Shown here one piece after another: positions 34,561 to 44,914 of a DNA stretch of 53,107 bases. Position 1 is the first letter of the stretch. Every line of letters starts with the position of its first letter. Position numbers and translations under genes: made by a program. Origin of the DNA: Rhizomonospora bruguierae (GTDB lineage: Bacteria > Actinomycetota > Actinomycetes > Mycobacteriales > Micromonosporaceae); contig NZ_BBQH01000042.1 of the NCBI RefSeq assembly GCF_018397995.1, positions 1 to 53,107 of the forward strand. Direction: 5' to 3'. The notes under the pieces were generated by a model that saw nothing but the letters and a program-made list of their open reading frames with translations, was not told where the DNA came from and made no database searches.

Positions 34561-35165
34561 CCGACCACTTCGACCACGACTTCGACGGGCCGCACGCCCA
34601 CGGGCCGGACCCCGGCGGCGAGCGGTTCGAGCACCTCGGCGCGGAGCACGTGGAGCCCGACCCCGGCGCCGAGGTGCACCCGTTCGACGACGGCGACTTC
34701 GAGCACGGCGACTTCGAGCATGGTGGCTTCGCGGACGGCGGCCACGACGCCTACGGCCGCGGCGCGGACGAGCCGGACATCGACCTCGGCGCGGACCACC
34801 TCGACCCGCCCGGGTCGCTCCCCGACCACGACCCCGCCCAGGACCCCGGCCTCGCCGGGGAGACCGTCGGCGCCGACCCGGACCTGGCGCCGGAGCCCGG
34901 CGACGGTGGCTGGTCGGCGGACGCGTTCCCGCCCGCCCTGGCCGTGACCGTCCCCGAACCCATCGATGGTCCACCATGGATCGACCCGGCCGCGCTCGGC
35001 GGACCGGAACCGTTCGAGCCGACCGCCGGGGCCGGCGCACCGGGCGTGGCCGACCTGCTCGACTACGCCGCCGAGGAGGTCCCGCCCGGCACCGACCCGT
35101 GGACCGCCCTCGCCGGCTCCCCGGACCCGGCCACCAGCGCACTCGCCCGCTTCTGGCGGGGCTAG
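34557..35165 (+). CDS. Acidic low-complexity protein coupled to the dynamin pair
   Basis: 202 residues; its ATG overlaps the second dynamin gene's TGA (ATGA) and GGAGGG lies upstream. The first ~120 residues are very rich in Asp, Glu, His and Gly, with short repeats (DFDGPHAH; GDFEHGDFEHGGF). The C-terminal ~60 residues look ordered (GVADLLDYAAEEVPPGTDPW, LARFWRG). No domain is recognised. Coupling in a three-gene operon suggests a partner or regulator of the dynamin-like proteins; the His/Asp repeats could bind divalent metal. Confidence 0.7.
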   Translation: MTDHFDHDFDGPHAHGPDPGGERFEHLGAEHVEPDPGAEVHPFDDGDFEHGDFEHGGFADGGHDAYGRGADEPDIDLGADHLDPPGSLPDHDPAQDPGLAGETVGADPDLAPEPGDGGWSADAFPPALAVTVPEPIDGPPWIDPAALGGPEPFEPTAGAGAPGVADLLDYAAEEVPPGTDPWTALAGSPDPATSALARFWRG

Positions 35166-35247
35166 CCCGTCGGCCTTGCCAAGGCGCCGCCGTGGGGCCC
35201 GCACGGTGTGCACCCTACTGTCACCTTGGCTCGGCATACTGCGCGGT

Positions 35248-36021
35248 GTGGCGCACCGATTCGCATACCTGGACGCACCCCTCCCGCTCGCGTTCGCGCA
35301 CCGCGGCGGGGCCGCGGCCGGCGACGAGAACACCGCCGAGGCGTTCGCCCGCGCGGTCGGCCTCGGCTACCGGCACGTGGAGACCGACGTGCACGCGACC
35401 GCCGACGGGGTCCCCGTGGTCTTCCACGACCCGACGCTGCGGCGGCTGACCGGCCAGCCGGGCCGGATCGCCGACCGACGCTGGGCGGACCTCGCCTCGC
35501 TGCGGGTCGGTGGGGCCGCCGCGATCCCCCGGCTGGACGAGATCCTCGCCGGCTGGCCCGACGTGCGGTTCAACGTGGACGTCAAGGCCGACAACGCCGC
35601 CGTGCCGACCGTGGAGACGATCCACGGCGCCCGCGCCGAGGGGCGGGTGCTGCTCGCCTCGTTCAGCGAGGCCCGGCTGGCCCGGCTGCGCGCCATCGCC
35701 GGACCGTCGGTGGCCACGTCGCTGGGCGTCGGGGGCGTCGCCCGGCTGTGGCTCGCGTCCCGGGCCGGGCGGCCGGTGCGGCTGCCCCCGACCGTCGTGG
35801 CCGCGCAGGTACCGGTCCGGTATGGGCGGGTCCGGGTGGTGGACCGCCGGTTCGTCGCCCACGCCCACCGGCTCGGGTTGCAGGTGCATGTCTGGACGAT
35901 CGACGATCCCGACGCGATGACGGGGTTACTGGAGCTCGGCGTGGATGGCATCATGACCGATCGCGTCGACGTGCTGCGCGACGTGTACGCCGCCCGCGGC
36001 CTGTGGCCCGGCACGACCTGA
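35248..36021 (+). CDS. Glycerophosphodiester phosphodiesterase
   Basis: 257 residues from GTG 35248. The TIM-barrel family motifs are AFAHRGGAAAGDENTAEAF (catalytic HRG and Glu), HVETDVHATADGVPVVFHDPTLRRLT (Glu-x-Asp and catalytic His), FNVDVK, and VHVWTIDDPDAMTGLLELGV towards the end. It hydrolyses glycerophosphodiesters to glycerol 3-phosphate and an alcohol. No signal peptide is seen, so it acts in the cytoplasm. The MFS gene begins 25 bp downstream and may be co-transcribed. Confidence 0.92.
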   Translation: MAHRFAYLDAPLPLAFAHRGGAAAGDENTAEAFARAVGLGYRHVETDVHATADGVPVVFHDPTLRRLTGQPGRIADRRWADLASLRVGGAAAIPRLDEILAGWPDVRFNVDVKADNAAVPTVETIHGARAEGRVLLASFSEARLARLRAIAGPSVATSLGVGGVARLWLASRAGRPVRLPPTVVAAQVPVRYGRVRVVDRRFVAHAHRLGLQVHVWTIDDPDAMTGLLELGVDGIMTDRVDVLRDVYAARGLWPGTT

Positions 36022-36046
36022 TCCGGGACCTGACCGAGGAGATCCG

Positions 36047-37417
36047 ATGACCACCACCGAGGCGCCGCCCGCCGCCGAGCTGAGCACCCGGCGGGAACGG
36101 GTCGGCTGGTACTTCTACGACTGGGCCAACTCGGCCTTCTACACCACGGTCGTCACGGTCTTCCTCGGCCCGTACCTGACCTCGATCGCGGAGAACGCGG
36201 CCGGCTGCGGCGGCGACATCAGCTGCGCCGGCCGCGCCGTGCACCTGTTCGGCCTGGCCGTCGCGCCCGGCTCGCTGTTCCCGTACACCGTGTCGCTGTC
36301 GGTGTTCCTGACCGTGTTCGTGCTGCCGGTCGTCGGCGCGATCGCCGACCGGTCGGCCCGCAAGAAGGAACTCATGGCCGGGTTCGCCTACGCCGGCGCC
36401 GGCGCCACCATCGGGCTGGTGTTCCTCACCGGCGACCGGTACCTGCTGGGCGCCGGCCTGTTCCTGCTGGCCAACATCGCGTTCGGCGCCAGCGTGGTGG
36501 TGTACTACTCGTTCCTGCCGCAGATCGCCGGCCCGGACGAGCGGGACTCGGTGTCCAGCATCGGCTGGGCGATCGGCTACCTCGGCGGTGGCCTGCTGCT
36601 CGCCCTGAACGTGGTCGCGGTGCTGTTCAAGGGCGCCCTCGGCATGGACACCGCCGAGGTGGCCCGGTGGAGCATCGTGTCGGCGGGCGTGTGGTGGGCC
36701 GGGTTCACCACGATCCCGCTGCGCCGGCTGCGCAACCGGCCCCCGGCCGCCGGCGCCGCCCGCGGGTCCGTGTTCACCGACGGCTTCAAGCAGCTCTGGC
36801 ACACCCTGCGCGGGCTGCGCGCGTACCCGATCACGCTGTTCTTCCTGATCGCGTACCTGATCTACAACGACGGCGTGCAGACCGTGATCGCCCTGGCCAG
36901 CGTCTACGGCACCAAGGAGCTGCTGCTGCCGGACGATGTGCTGGTCCCGACGATCCTCATGGTCCAGTTCCTGGCCTTCTTCGGCGCGATGGGCATGGGC
37001 TGGCTGGCCAAGCGCATCGGCGCGTGGAAGACCGTGCTGATCAGCCTGGTGGCCTGGATCGGGCTGATCGGCGCCGCGTACCTGCTGCCGGCCCGGCAGA
37101 CCATCCCGTTCATCCTGCTCGGCGGCGGCATCGGTGTGGTGCTCGGCGGCACCCAGGCGCTGAGCCGCTCCCTGTTCAGCCAGCTCATCCCGCCCGGCCG
37201 GGAGGGCGAGTACTTCGGCCTGTACGAGATCTCCGACAAGGGCACGAGTTGGCTGGGGCCGCTGCTGTTCGGCATCGCCTACGGCGCCACCGGCAGCTAC
37301 CGGGCGGCCATCGTGTCGCTGCTGGTGTTCTTCGTCGTCGGGTTCGTCGCCCTGCTGGCCGTGCCGATGCGCCGCGGCATCCAGCGGGCCGGCAACACCC
37401 CGCCGCGGCTGCTGTGA
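36047..37417 (+). CDS. MFS transporter, UMF1/Atg22-like
   Basis: 456 residues, 11-12 hydrophobic segments. The N-terminal GWYFYDWANSAFYTTVVTVF is the signature of the UMF1/Atg22 branch of the major facilitator superfamily, and GAIADRSARKKELMAGF is the loop 2-3 motif. GAGGAGATCC precedes ATG 36047. Eukaryotic Atg22 exports amino acids from vacuoles; the bacterial substrate is unknown. It follows the GDPD gene closely. Confidence 0.9.
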   Translation: MTTTEAPPAAELSTRRERVGWYFYDWANSAFYTTVVTVFLGPYLTSIAENAAGCGGDISCAGRAVHLFGLAVAPGSLFPYTVSLSVFLTVFVLPVVGAIADRSARKKELMAGFAYAGAGATIGLVFLTGDRYLLGAGLFLLANIAFGASVVVYYSFLPQIAGPDERDSVSSIGWAIGYLGGGLLLALNVVAVLFKGALGMDTAEVARWSIVSAGVWWAGFTTIPLRRLRNRPPAAGAARGSVFTDGFKQLWHTLRGLRAYPITLFFLIAYLIYNDGVQTVIALASVYGTKELLLPDDVLVPTILMVQFLAFFGAMGMGWLAKRIGAWKTVLISLVAWIGLIGAAYLLPARQTIPFILLGGGIGVVLGGTQALSRSLFSQLIPPGREGEYFGLYEISDKGTSWLGPLLFGIAYGATGSYRAAIVSLLVFFVVGFVALLAVPMRRGIQRAGNTPPRLL

Positions 37418-37447
37418 CGGCGCGACCCGTACGGTGCCGGCGGCCGG

Positions 37448-38185
37448 TCAGGACAGGCGCTGCCCGTCCACGTGGATGGCCACGCGGTCGGGGTAGAAGC
37501 TGACCAGGCCGGCGATCTTCTGGCTCTCCGGCAGCGGCGTGCGGTAGATCCAGACGACGTCCTCGTGCAGGACCCCGTTCACCTCCACCGAGAAGTACCC
37601 CGCCTCACCCTTGTACGGGCAGTGGGTGCGGGTCGCGGACGGGCGCAGCAGTTCGGTGCGCACGTGCGCCAGCGGCAGGTAGTACCGGGGCGGCAGGTAG
37701 GTCTCGAACAGGATGTGCGGGCAGTGCGTCTCGGCGATCGGCTGCCCGTCCAGTTCCACCCGCACGTGCCGGCTGCTGGCGAGGATGTCCACCCGGGCGT
37801 AGGGGTTGCGTGGATGGGTGTAGACCGGCTCGTCCTCCTCCAGCCACTCGTCCATCGCCGCCCAGTCCAGCCGCACCGCGTCGCGCAGCGCCTCGATCGG
37901 GCAGTCGGGGTAGCGCAACGCCCCACCCGGCGCGGTGCCGCGCCCGGTCCGCACGTCGAGCACCTGACCCTCGCCGCGGCTGGTGGAGTGCTTCGTCTCG
38001 CCGGTCGGTACCAGCCCGGCGCGCACGTCACCGGCCGGGACGTAGTAGGCCGGGTAGTACGGGTTCTCCCACACCAGCAGCGGGTGCCGGGTGTCGGCGA
38101 CCAGGTCGCCGCCGAGGAAGGCGCGCACGCGCTTGGCTCCGGTCTCCACCCGTACCCGGCCGCGGGTGTTCGTGTCGTTGTCCAC
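37448..38185 (-). CDS. Tandem DUF427 protein
   Basis: 245 residues from GTG 38185; the codons upstream of it are unrelated to the family. Two DUF427 units are visible: VRVETGAKRVRAFLGGDLVADTRHPLLVWENPYYPAYYVP (first) and PYARVDILASSRHVRVELDGQPIAETHCPHILFETYLPPRYYLP (second), each followed by a THCPYKG-like or equivalent strand. DUF427 is a small beta fold of unknown function, widespread in Actinobacteria. The gene is convergent with the MFS gene and divergent from tdk. Confidence 0.88.
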   Translation of the reverse strand: MDNDTNTRGRVRVETGAKRVRAFLGGDLVADTRHPLLVWENPYYPAYYVPAGDVRAGLVPTGETKHSTSRGEGQVLDVRTGRGTAPGGALRYPDCPIEALRDAVRLDWAAMDEWLEEDEPVYTHPRNPYARVDILASSRHVRVELDGQPIAETHCPHILFETYLPPRYYLPLAHVRTELLRPSATRTHCPYKGEAGYFSVEVNGVLHEDVVWIYRTPLPESQKIAGLVSFYPDRVAIHVDGQRLS

Positions 38186-38305
38186 GGCCCCATGATGCCG
38201 GCTGGTCGGAGCGCGCAGCGCCTCATCCGCCTCACAAGGTCGGCGCGGCTTGTCCCGCACGTCTTAATCTCGCCCGGCGCGCGCCGATCCCCGGCGCCGG
38301 TCACG

Positions 38306-38311
38306 TACGCT
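38306..38311 (+). promoter_or_regulatory. -10 box for leaderless tdk
   Basis: TACGCT, 8 nt before GTG 38320, with no Shine-Dalgarno sequence. Confidence 0.4.
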
Positions 38312-38319
38312 GCCCGACC

Positions 38320-39003
38320 GTGACCGACGACTCATCCGCACTGGCCACGGCGTGCGTGGCGGCCGGCGACGGCCGCCTGCGCCACGGCGCGAAGCTGAAG
38401 TTCTTCTGGGGGCCGATGGACTGCGGCAAGTCCACCCTCGCCCTGCAGATGGACCACAACCACGCCCGGCAGGGCCGCCGCGGGCTGGTCCTGACCCGCA
38501 ACGACCGGTCGATGGGTCCCCGGGTCACGACCCGGATCGGGCTGGCGCACGACGCCATCGAGGTGACCGACGACCTGGACGTGCGGGAACTGGTCCGAGA
38601 CCGGTGGCGCACCGGCGTCGGGGTGGACTACCTGATCTGCGACGAGGCGTGCTTCTACACGCTGCCCCAGATCGAGCAGCTGGTCGACCTGGTGGACGGC
38701 TACGACGTGGACGTGTACGCGTTCGGCCTGGCCACGGACTTCCGCTCGAGCCTGTTCCCGGCCGCGCGGCGGCTGTTCGAGCTGGCCGACGAGGTGTGCC
38801 GGATCCAGGTCGAGGTGCTGTGCTGGTGCGGGCGGCAGGGGCAGCTCAACGCCCGGATCGTCAACGGCGCGGTGGCCCGCGAGGGCGCCCAGGTGGTCAT
38901 CGGCGACACCGCGCTACCGGGGGCCGACGACGGCGACGTGCGGTACCAGGTGCTGTGTCGGCGCCACCACCGCACCGGTGAGATCGGGCCGGCCGGCCAG
39001 TAG
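38320..39003 (+). CDS. tdk: Thymidine kinase
   Basis: 227 residues from GTG 38320. It has a TK1-type P-loop (FFWGPMDCGKSTLALQ), Walker B/lasso region (DYLICDEACFYTLPQIEQL), the FGLATDFRSSLFPAARRL thymidine-binding stretch and a C-terminal CWCGRQGQLNAR...CRRHH zinc/lasso segment. It phosphorylates thymidine for salvage. A GntR regulator gene follows after 11 bp; a link between the two is not known to me. Confidence 0.93.
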   Translation: MTDDSSALATACVAAGDGRLRHGAKLKFFWGPMDCGKSTLALQMDHNHARQGRRGLVLTRNDRSMGPRVTTRIGLAHDAIEVTDDLDVRELVRDRWRTGVGVDYLICDEACFYTLPQIEQLVDLVDGYDVDVYAFGLATDFRSSLFPAARRLFELADEVCRIQVEVLCWCGRQGQLNARIVNGAVAREGAQVVIGDTALPGADDGDVRYQVLCRRHHRTGEIGPAGQ

Positions 39004-39006
39004 GCT
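39001..39006 (+). promoter_or_regulatory. -10 box for leaderless gntR-type gene
   Basis: TAGGCT, overlapping the tdk stop, is 8 nt before ATG 39015. Confidence 0.4.
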
Positions 39007-39014
39007 CACGGTTC

Positions 39015-39386
39015 ATGTTCATCGAGGTCGACGCCGACCTGCCGGCCCCGCCGTACGAGCAGGTCCGGGCGCAGATCGCGGCCCTGGCGGCGGACGGCGG
39101 CCTGCCCGCCGGCACCCGGCTGCCCCCGGTGCGTCAGCTCGCCGGCGACCTGGGCCTGGCCGTGAACACGGTCGCCCGCGCGTACCGGGAGCTGGAGCAG
39201 GCCGGCCTGGTGGAGACGCGGGGCCGCAACGGCACGGTCGTCACCGCCCGCGCCGCCGGGGTGCCGGTCCGGGCCCAGCACCTGGCCGCCCGGTACGCCG
39301 AGCAGGTCCGCACCCTGGGCGTCGAGCCGCGGCGGGCGCTGGAGCTGGTCCGCGCCGCCCTGGGCCTGGGGCCTACCGGCGAGTAG
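39015..39386 (+). CDS. Short GntR-family regulator (YtrA type)
   Basis: 123 residues. The N-terminal GntR winged helix is complete: PPYEQVRAQIAALAADGGLP, RLPPVRQLAGDLGLAVNTVA, RAYRELEQAGLVETRGRNGT. Only a ~50-residue helical tail follows, as in the YtrA subfamily, which often regulates transporter genes. No transporter is adjacent. Confidence 0.9.
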   Translation: MFIEVDADLPAPPYEQVRAQIAALAADGGLPAGTRLPPVRQLAGDLGLAVNTVARAYRELEQAGLVETRGRNGTVVTARAAGVPVRAQHLAARYAEQVRTLGVEPRRALELVRAALGLGPTGE

Positions 39387-39389
39387 ATT
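39384..39389 (+). promoter_or_regulatory. -10 box for leaderless acyl-CoA dehydrogenase gene
   Basis: TAGATT, overlapping the GntR gene's stop, is 6 nt before ATG 39396. Confidence 0.45.
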
Positions 39390-39395
39390 TCCGGC

Positions 39396-41123
<1,728 letters not shown>

Positions 41124-41963
41124 TCAGCCGAGGATCTCCACCTCGTCACCGACGGCGATCTCGGCGGTGGCGCCGGCGTCGAGGGTGGACGGCGCGATCC
41201 GCACGCCGAACCAGGTCTTGCCGTCCCACTTGCGGTGCCGGCTCAGCGTGCGGATCGGTTCCTTGCCCAGGACGAGGGTCTCCGGGTCGATGACGGTCAG
41301 CACGCAGCGGTCGCACGCCTCGGTCAGGTGGAACTCCACCCCGCCGATGCGCAGCCGCTTCCAGCCGTCCTCGGCGAACGGCTCCCCGCCGCCGATCACC
41401 ACGTTCGGCCGGAACCGCCCGATGACCAGCGGCGCGGCCGGCTCCTCGCCGCGCTCCACCGCCTCGGCCGCCACCCACTCGTTCAGCAGGTCCATCGAGG
41501 ACTGGCTGACCAGCAGCAGCGGCGCGTCGTCGGCCAGGCTGGTCACGTCGCCGGGCCGGCCGCCGTGCCCGGCCGGTATCGGCCGCTCGGTCGGGTCCGG
41601 TTGCCAGGCCAGCCGGGCGGGGCGGCCCAGCACCGCCGTGAGCCACCGCGCGGCCGGCTCACCCGCCACCAGGATCGTGCCGAGGCGTCCCGCGTCGACC
41701 CGGGGCGCGCCGGCCGGATCCGGTGGGGACACGGCCAGGTCGGGGTGGCCGGCCGCGGTCAGCAGCAGACCGCCGTCGGGCAGCGGCCGCGGGCGCACGC
41801 CGAGCACCGGCGGAAAATGACGGCCGCTGATCTGAACGCCCTCGGGAGACATGACCGCCCAGCGCCGGTCACCCGCCAACCCCCACCGGTGCACCACCAC
41901 CCGGTCCAGTTCCACCGCGCCGCCGGACTTCATCGGGTGCACGCGGATAGTCGTCAGCCGCAT
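41124..41963 (-). CDS. MOSC domain protein (mARC-like)
   Basis: 279 residues. An N-terminal beta barrel (IRVHPMKSGGAVELDRVVVH, GLAGDRRWAVMSPEGVQISG) is followed by a MOSC domain (RFRPNVVIGGGEPFAEDGWK, FHLTEACDRCVLTVIDPETL) with the Mo-cofactor Cys in CDRC. Related proteins (YcbX, mARC) reduce N-hydroxylated compounds. It starts at ATG 41963, 7 nt after TACGGT. It has no fused ferredoxin domain, so an external electron donor is needed. Confidence 0.9.
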   Translation of the reverse strand: MRLTTIRVHPMKSGGAVELDRVVVHRWGLAGDRRWAVMSPEGVQISGRHFPPVLGVRPRPLPDGGLLLTAAGHPDLAVSPPDPAGAPRVDAGRLGTILVAGEPAARWLTAVLGRPARLAWQPDPTERPIPAGHGGRPGDVTSLADDAPLLLVSQSSMDLLNEWVAAEAVERGEEPAAPLVIGRFRPNVVIGGGEPFAEDGWKRLRIGGVEFHLTEACDRCVLTVIDPETLVLGKEPIRTLSRHRKWDGKTWFGVRIAPSTLDAGATAEIAVGDEVEILG

Positions 41964-41970
41964 GCCCTAG

Positions 41971-41976
41971 ACCGTA
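41971..41976 (-). promoter_or_regulatory. -10 box for leaderless MOSC gene
   Basis: TACGGT on the minus strand, 7 nt before ATG 41963. Confidence 0.4.
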
Positions 41977-42025
41977 GCGGGTGGGGTGCGCTGGCCCATG
42001 GGAACGCCGGGCGGTGGCGGGGCGG

Positions 42026-42988
42026 TCAGCGGCGGCGGGCGCGGGCGGCCCAGATGGCGTAGGCGGGGTCGCGGTCGAGGTTGTGCCGGTCGCGGTCGTA
42101 GCGGCGGGTGGTGCGCGGGTCGGCGTGCCCCATCGCGTCCTGGACGTCCTCCAGCGGCACGCCCTCGGCGCGGGCCGTGGTCGCGAACGCGTGCCGCAGC
42201 GAGTGCGGCGACAGCCGGGCCGCCCCGGGGATGCCGGCCTCGGCGGCCAGGCGGCGGATCAGCCGGAACACGGCGTGCCGGTCCATGCGGGAACCGGTCG
42301 AGGTGACCAGCAGCGGGCCCTCGGTGCGCCCGTCAAGGTAGGCGTCGAGGGCGGCGGCGACGCCGGGGGTCAGGGCGCGGCGGCGGGGTCGGCCGCCCTT
42401 GCCGGTGAAGCGGACGCTGCGGTGCCCCCGCTCGACGCCCACGTCGCAGACGTCCAGCGACACCAGTTCACCGACGCGCAGCCCCAGGTCGGCCAGCAGC
42501 GCGACCACGAGCCGGGTGCGCGCGGCGGTGGGTCCACGATGGGCGGCGGCCGCGGCGACGAGGGCGTCCACCTCCTCGGGTGCGAGGCCGACGGTGGCGG
42601 AGTGGTCCCGGTCCACCCGCGGGCGGTCCGCGTCGGCGGCCGGGTTGGTCGCGATCGCGCCGAGCTTGAGCAGGAAGGCATACCAGCTCGACAGTGCCGA
42701 CAGCTTGCGCGCCACGGTCGCGGGGCTGCGCGGCCGCCCGGTACGGCCGTCCACCTCGGACTCCAGCGCCCGGGCCCACGCGTTGACGTGCAGGAAGGTG
42801 GCGCGCAGCGGCTCCAGGTCGGTGGCCGCGCACCAGGCCAGCCAGTCGGCCACGTCCCGCCGGTACGCGGACCTGGTGTGCGCGGAGAGCCGACGGTTGC
42901 GCAACCATGCCTCAGTGAAGTCAACTGGTGACCGACCGTCGCTCAATTCCCGGGCGGAGCGGGGTGTCACGGGGGCGGCGGGGTCCAC
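42026..42988 (-). CDS. Tyrosine recombinase, XerC/XerD-like
   Basis: 320 residues from GTG 42988. It has an N-terminal SAM-like DNA-binding domain (FTEAWLRNRRLSAHTRSAYR) and a catalytic domain with all residues: Arg in LADLGLRVGELVSL, Lys in FTGKGG, HxxR in SPHSLRHAF, His in MGHADPRTTRR and Tyr in RRYDRD. It resembles chromosomal or solitary XerC-like recombinases. No att repeats, excisionase or phage genes are nearby, so it is not clearly an integrase of a mobile element. Confidence 0.9.
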   Translation of the reverse strand: MDPAAPVTPRSARELSDGRSPVDFTEAWLRNRRLSAHTRSAYRRDVADWLAWCAATDLEPLRATFLHVNAWARALESEVDGRTGRPRSPATVARKLSALSSWYAFLLKLGAIATNPAADADRPRVDRDHSATVGLAPEEVDALVAAAAAHRGPTAARTRLVVALLADLGLRVGELVSLDVCDVGVERGHRSVRFTGKGGRPRRRALTPGVAAALDAYLDGRTEGPLLVTSTGSRMDRHAVFRLIRRLAAEAGIPGAARLSPHSLRHAFATTARAEGVPLEDVQDAMGHADPRTTRRYDRDRHNLDRDPAYAIWAARARRR

Positions 42989-42994
42989 CCGTCG

Positions 42995-43000
42995 ACCTTA
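42995..43000 (-). promoter_or_regulatory. -10 box for leaderless recombinase gene
   Basis: TAAGGT on the minus strand, 6 nt before GTG 42988. Confidence 0.45.
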
Positions 43001-43049
43001 CGGTGGGCGCGGCGCGGGGAGCGAAGGACAGGCCGATGGCGGGTGAGGT

Positions 43050-43994
43050 ATGACGGGCCGCGCGCTGGTGCTGGGCGGCGGCGGCGTGACCGGGGTCGCG
43101 TGGGCGCTGGGCGTATTGTCCGGGCTGGCCGCCGCCGGCATCCGGCTCGCCGACGCGGACCTGGTGATCGGCACGTCCGCGGGCGCCCTGCTCGGCTCCC
43201 AACTCGCCGCCGGCGTGGACGTCGAGGAACTGTACCGCGCGCAGCTCGACACCCCACCCGCCGAGCCGCCGGTGCGCCTGGGTCGCGGCACCCTCGCCCG
43301 GCTCGCCTGGGCGCTGTACCACTACGGTGACCCGCGCCAGTCCCGCGCCGCGATCGGCCGGATAGCCCTGGCCACCCACGACGGCCACGGCGCCGAGCCG
43401 GCCGTGCGGCGCCGGCGGGCCGTCGAGTCCCGGCTGATCGCCGCCGAGTGGCCGCGCCGACCCCTGGTGATCGCCGCCGTGGACGCGGTCTCCGGCGACC
43501 TGGTGGCGTTCGACCGGGCCGCCGGCGTCCCCCTGGCGGACGCCGTCGCCGCGAGCTGCGCCGCCCCGGGCGTCTGGCCGCCCGTCCCGATCGCCGGCCG
43601 CCCCATGATCGACGGTGGCGTCCGCTCGCCCGCCAACGCGGACCTGGCCGCCGGCTGCGACCGCGTCGTGGTGCTGGCCCCGGTCGCCCGGGGGCTGCAC
43701 CCGGCCGGCGCCGTGGCGAGCCAGGTGACCGACCTGCCCGGGCGCCCCCGCGCGGTCCTGCTCAGCCCCGACCCGCTGGCCCGCCGCTGGGTCGTTCCCA
43801 ACCCCGCCTACCGTGCCGCCGCCGCCCGCGCCGGCCGCACCCAGGCCACCCGGGTCGCCGCCACTGTCGCCGCCGCCTGGATGCAGCCGTGCCCGGTCAG
43901 CGCAGCGTCGGCGCCGCCCCGGACACCCGTCCAGCGGCCACCGTCCACCGCCGGGTCGCTCCCAGCGCGTCGGCGACGTGTCCGTCGTGCCTGA
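43050..43994 (+). CDS. Patatin-like phospholipase
   Basis: 314 residues. The catalytic motifs are in place: GGGGVTGVAWALG (oxyanion loop), IGTSAGALLGS (GxSxG nucleophile) and MIDGGVRSPANADLA (Asp-Gly dyad). The fold hydrolyses acyl esters of lipids. GAGG lies just before ATG 43050. The last ~40 residues are Pro/Arg-rich and look like read-through into non-conserved sequence. It is divergent from the recombinase gene. Confidence 0.88.
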   Translation: MTGRALVLGGGGVTGVAWALGVLSGLAAAGIRLADADLVIGTSAGALLGSQLAAGVDVEELYRAQLDTPPAEPPVRLGRGTLARLAWALYHYGDPRQSRAAIGRIALATHDGHGAEPAVRRRRAVESRLIAAEWPRRPLVIAAVDAVSGDLVAFDRAAGVPLADAVAASCAAPGVWPPVPIAGRPMIDGGVRSPANADLAAGCDRVVVLAPVARGLHPAGAVASQVTDLPGRPRAVLLSPDPLARRWVVPNPAYRAAAARAGRTQATRVAATVAAAWMQPCPVSAASAPPRTPVQRPPSTAGSLPARRRRVRRA

Positions 43995-44914
43995 CCACGA
44001 TCAGCGGATACGCCCGCGCCCACCCCTAACGCAACGGCGGATGGCGCCAGTGCGCCGCCTGACCTGAACGCTCACCCCGCTCGCCCGCCCGTGGCGCTAC
44101 CGCCAGAAAGCGTCCCGGTCGTGCCCGCTCGCCCACCCCGGCCCGAGCCCTCTGGTCGCCTTGCCCCGCTCCACCCTTGGCCCCGTCCCGGGCCCTCAGC
44201 GCTCAGCCGACCGCCCCCGGGGCTCAGGCCCCTCGGCCCCTTGGGCGTGTGGTGCCCGAGTTGGTCCGGTGCGCGGCCTTTGATAGCCACCAGAAGTCCA
44301 AAGAAGTCCAAGGTTGGCGGGGTGAGGGGCGCGAGGGCGCGGAACGGGTGGCGGCCGGGGCGCGGGGCCGGAGCCGGTACGGGCCCGGGCGCGGATCGCG
44401 GGGGCGTACCTCCCGCGAGATCACGTGGCACCATCGTCGTGTGGCCCGTTCCAGCCGCAACCGATTTCCCGGTAAACGTGGCTGACCGGCCGCATTCGAT
44501 GACTGTAGGTTTATCGATCGTGTTCGCAGAGTCATCTACCGACGGACCCCCGGCGGGCCCAGCACGGCTCGCCGTGCCCAAAATCCAGCCCGTGGCCGGC
44601 GGCTGGCCCCATGGTTCCCGCGCGTGTCCGCTGGTGCCGCGGCCGGCCCCCGTCCTGCTCCACGCCTCGCGGAGAATTTCGCGAGCCACCGCCCTCAACC
44701 CTTCCTCAGACGTTTCACGGGGTGTTGCCCGAGCCGTGGGCGTACCCGCCGCCGTTTTGCCGCACGTTTCGCGGCACGTTTCGCCAGCGGCGCCCGTGCC
44801 CGTTGGCGTTTCGCGGCGCGTTTCGCGGCCCGTGCCCGTGCCCGTCGCCGTTTTGCCGCGCGTTTCGCGAGCCGTGCCCGTGCCCGCGGCCGTTGGCCTT
44901 TCGCTGGGCCGCCG
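43995..44914. other. Long non-coding region with atypical composition
   Basis: About 920 bp with no supported gene. It contains a short tandem duplication (AAGTCCAA/AAGTCCAA near 44290-44312), an AT-richer stretch (about 44440-44540) with 7-bp arms GATGACT (44498-44504) and AGTCATC (44530-44536), and the degenerate tandem repeats at 44731-44908. Frames through it are open on several strands but read as low-complexity sequence. Confidence 0.4.
44731..44908. repeat. Degenerate ~40-bp tandem repeats upstream of the cyclodeaminase gene
   Basis: Four imperfect units of about 38-58 bp combine a GCCCGTGCCCGT-type part with a GTTTTGCCGCGCGTTTCGCG-type part. The rightward frame through them reads Arg/Phe/Ala repeats (RRRFAARFA) fused to the cyclodeaminase. 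The opposite strand reads KRAAKRRRARARA. I treat neither as established protein. Confidence 0.6.

Noticed and set aside
42026-42988. Integrase of a genomic island
   Set aside because: No tRNA, att repeats, excisionase or phage genes lie nearby; it fits a stand-alone XerC-like recombinase.
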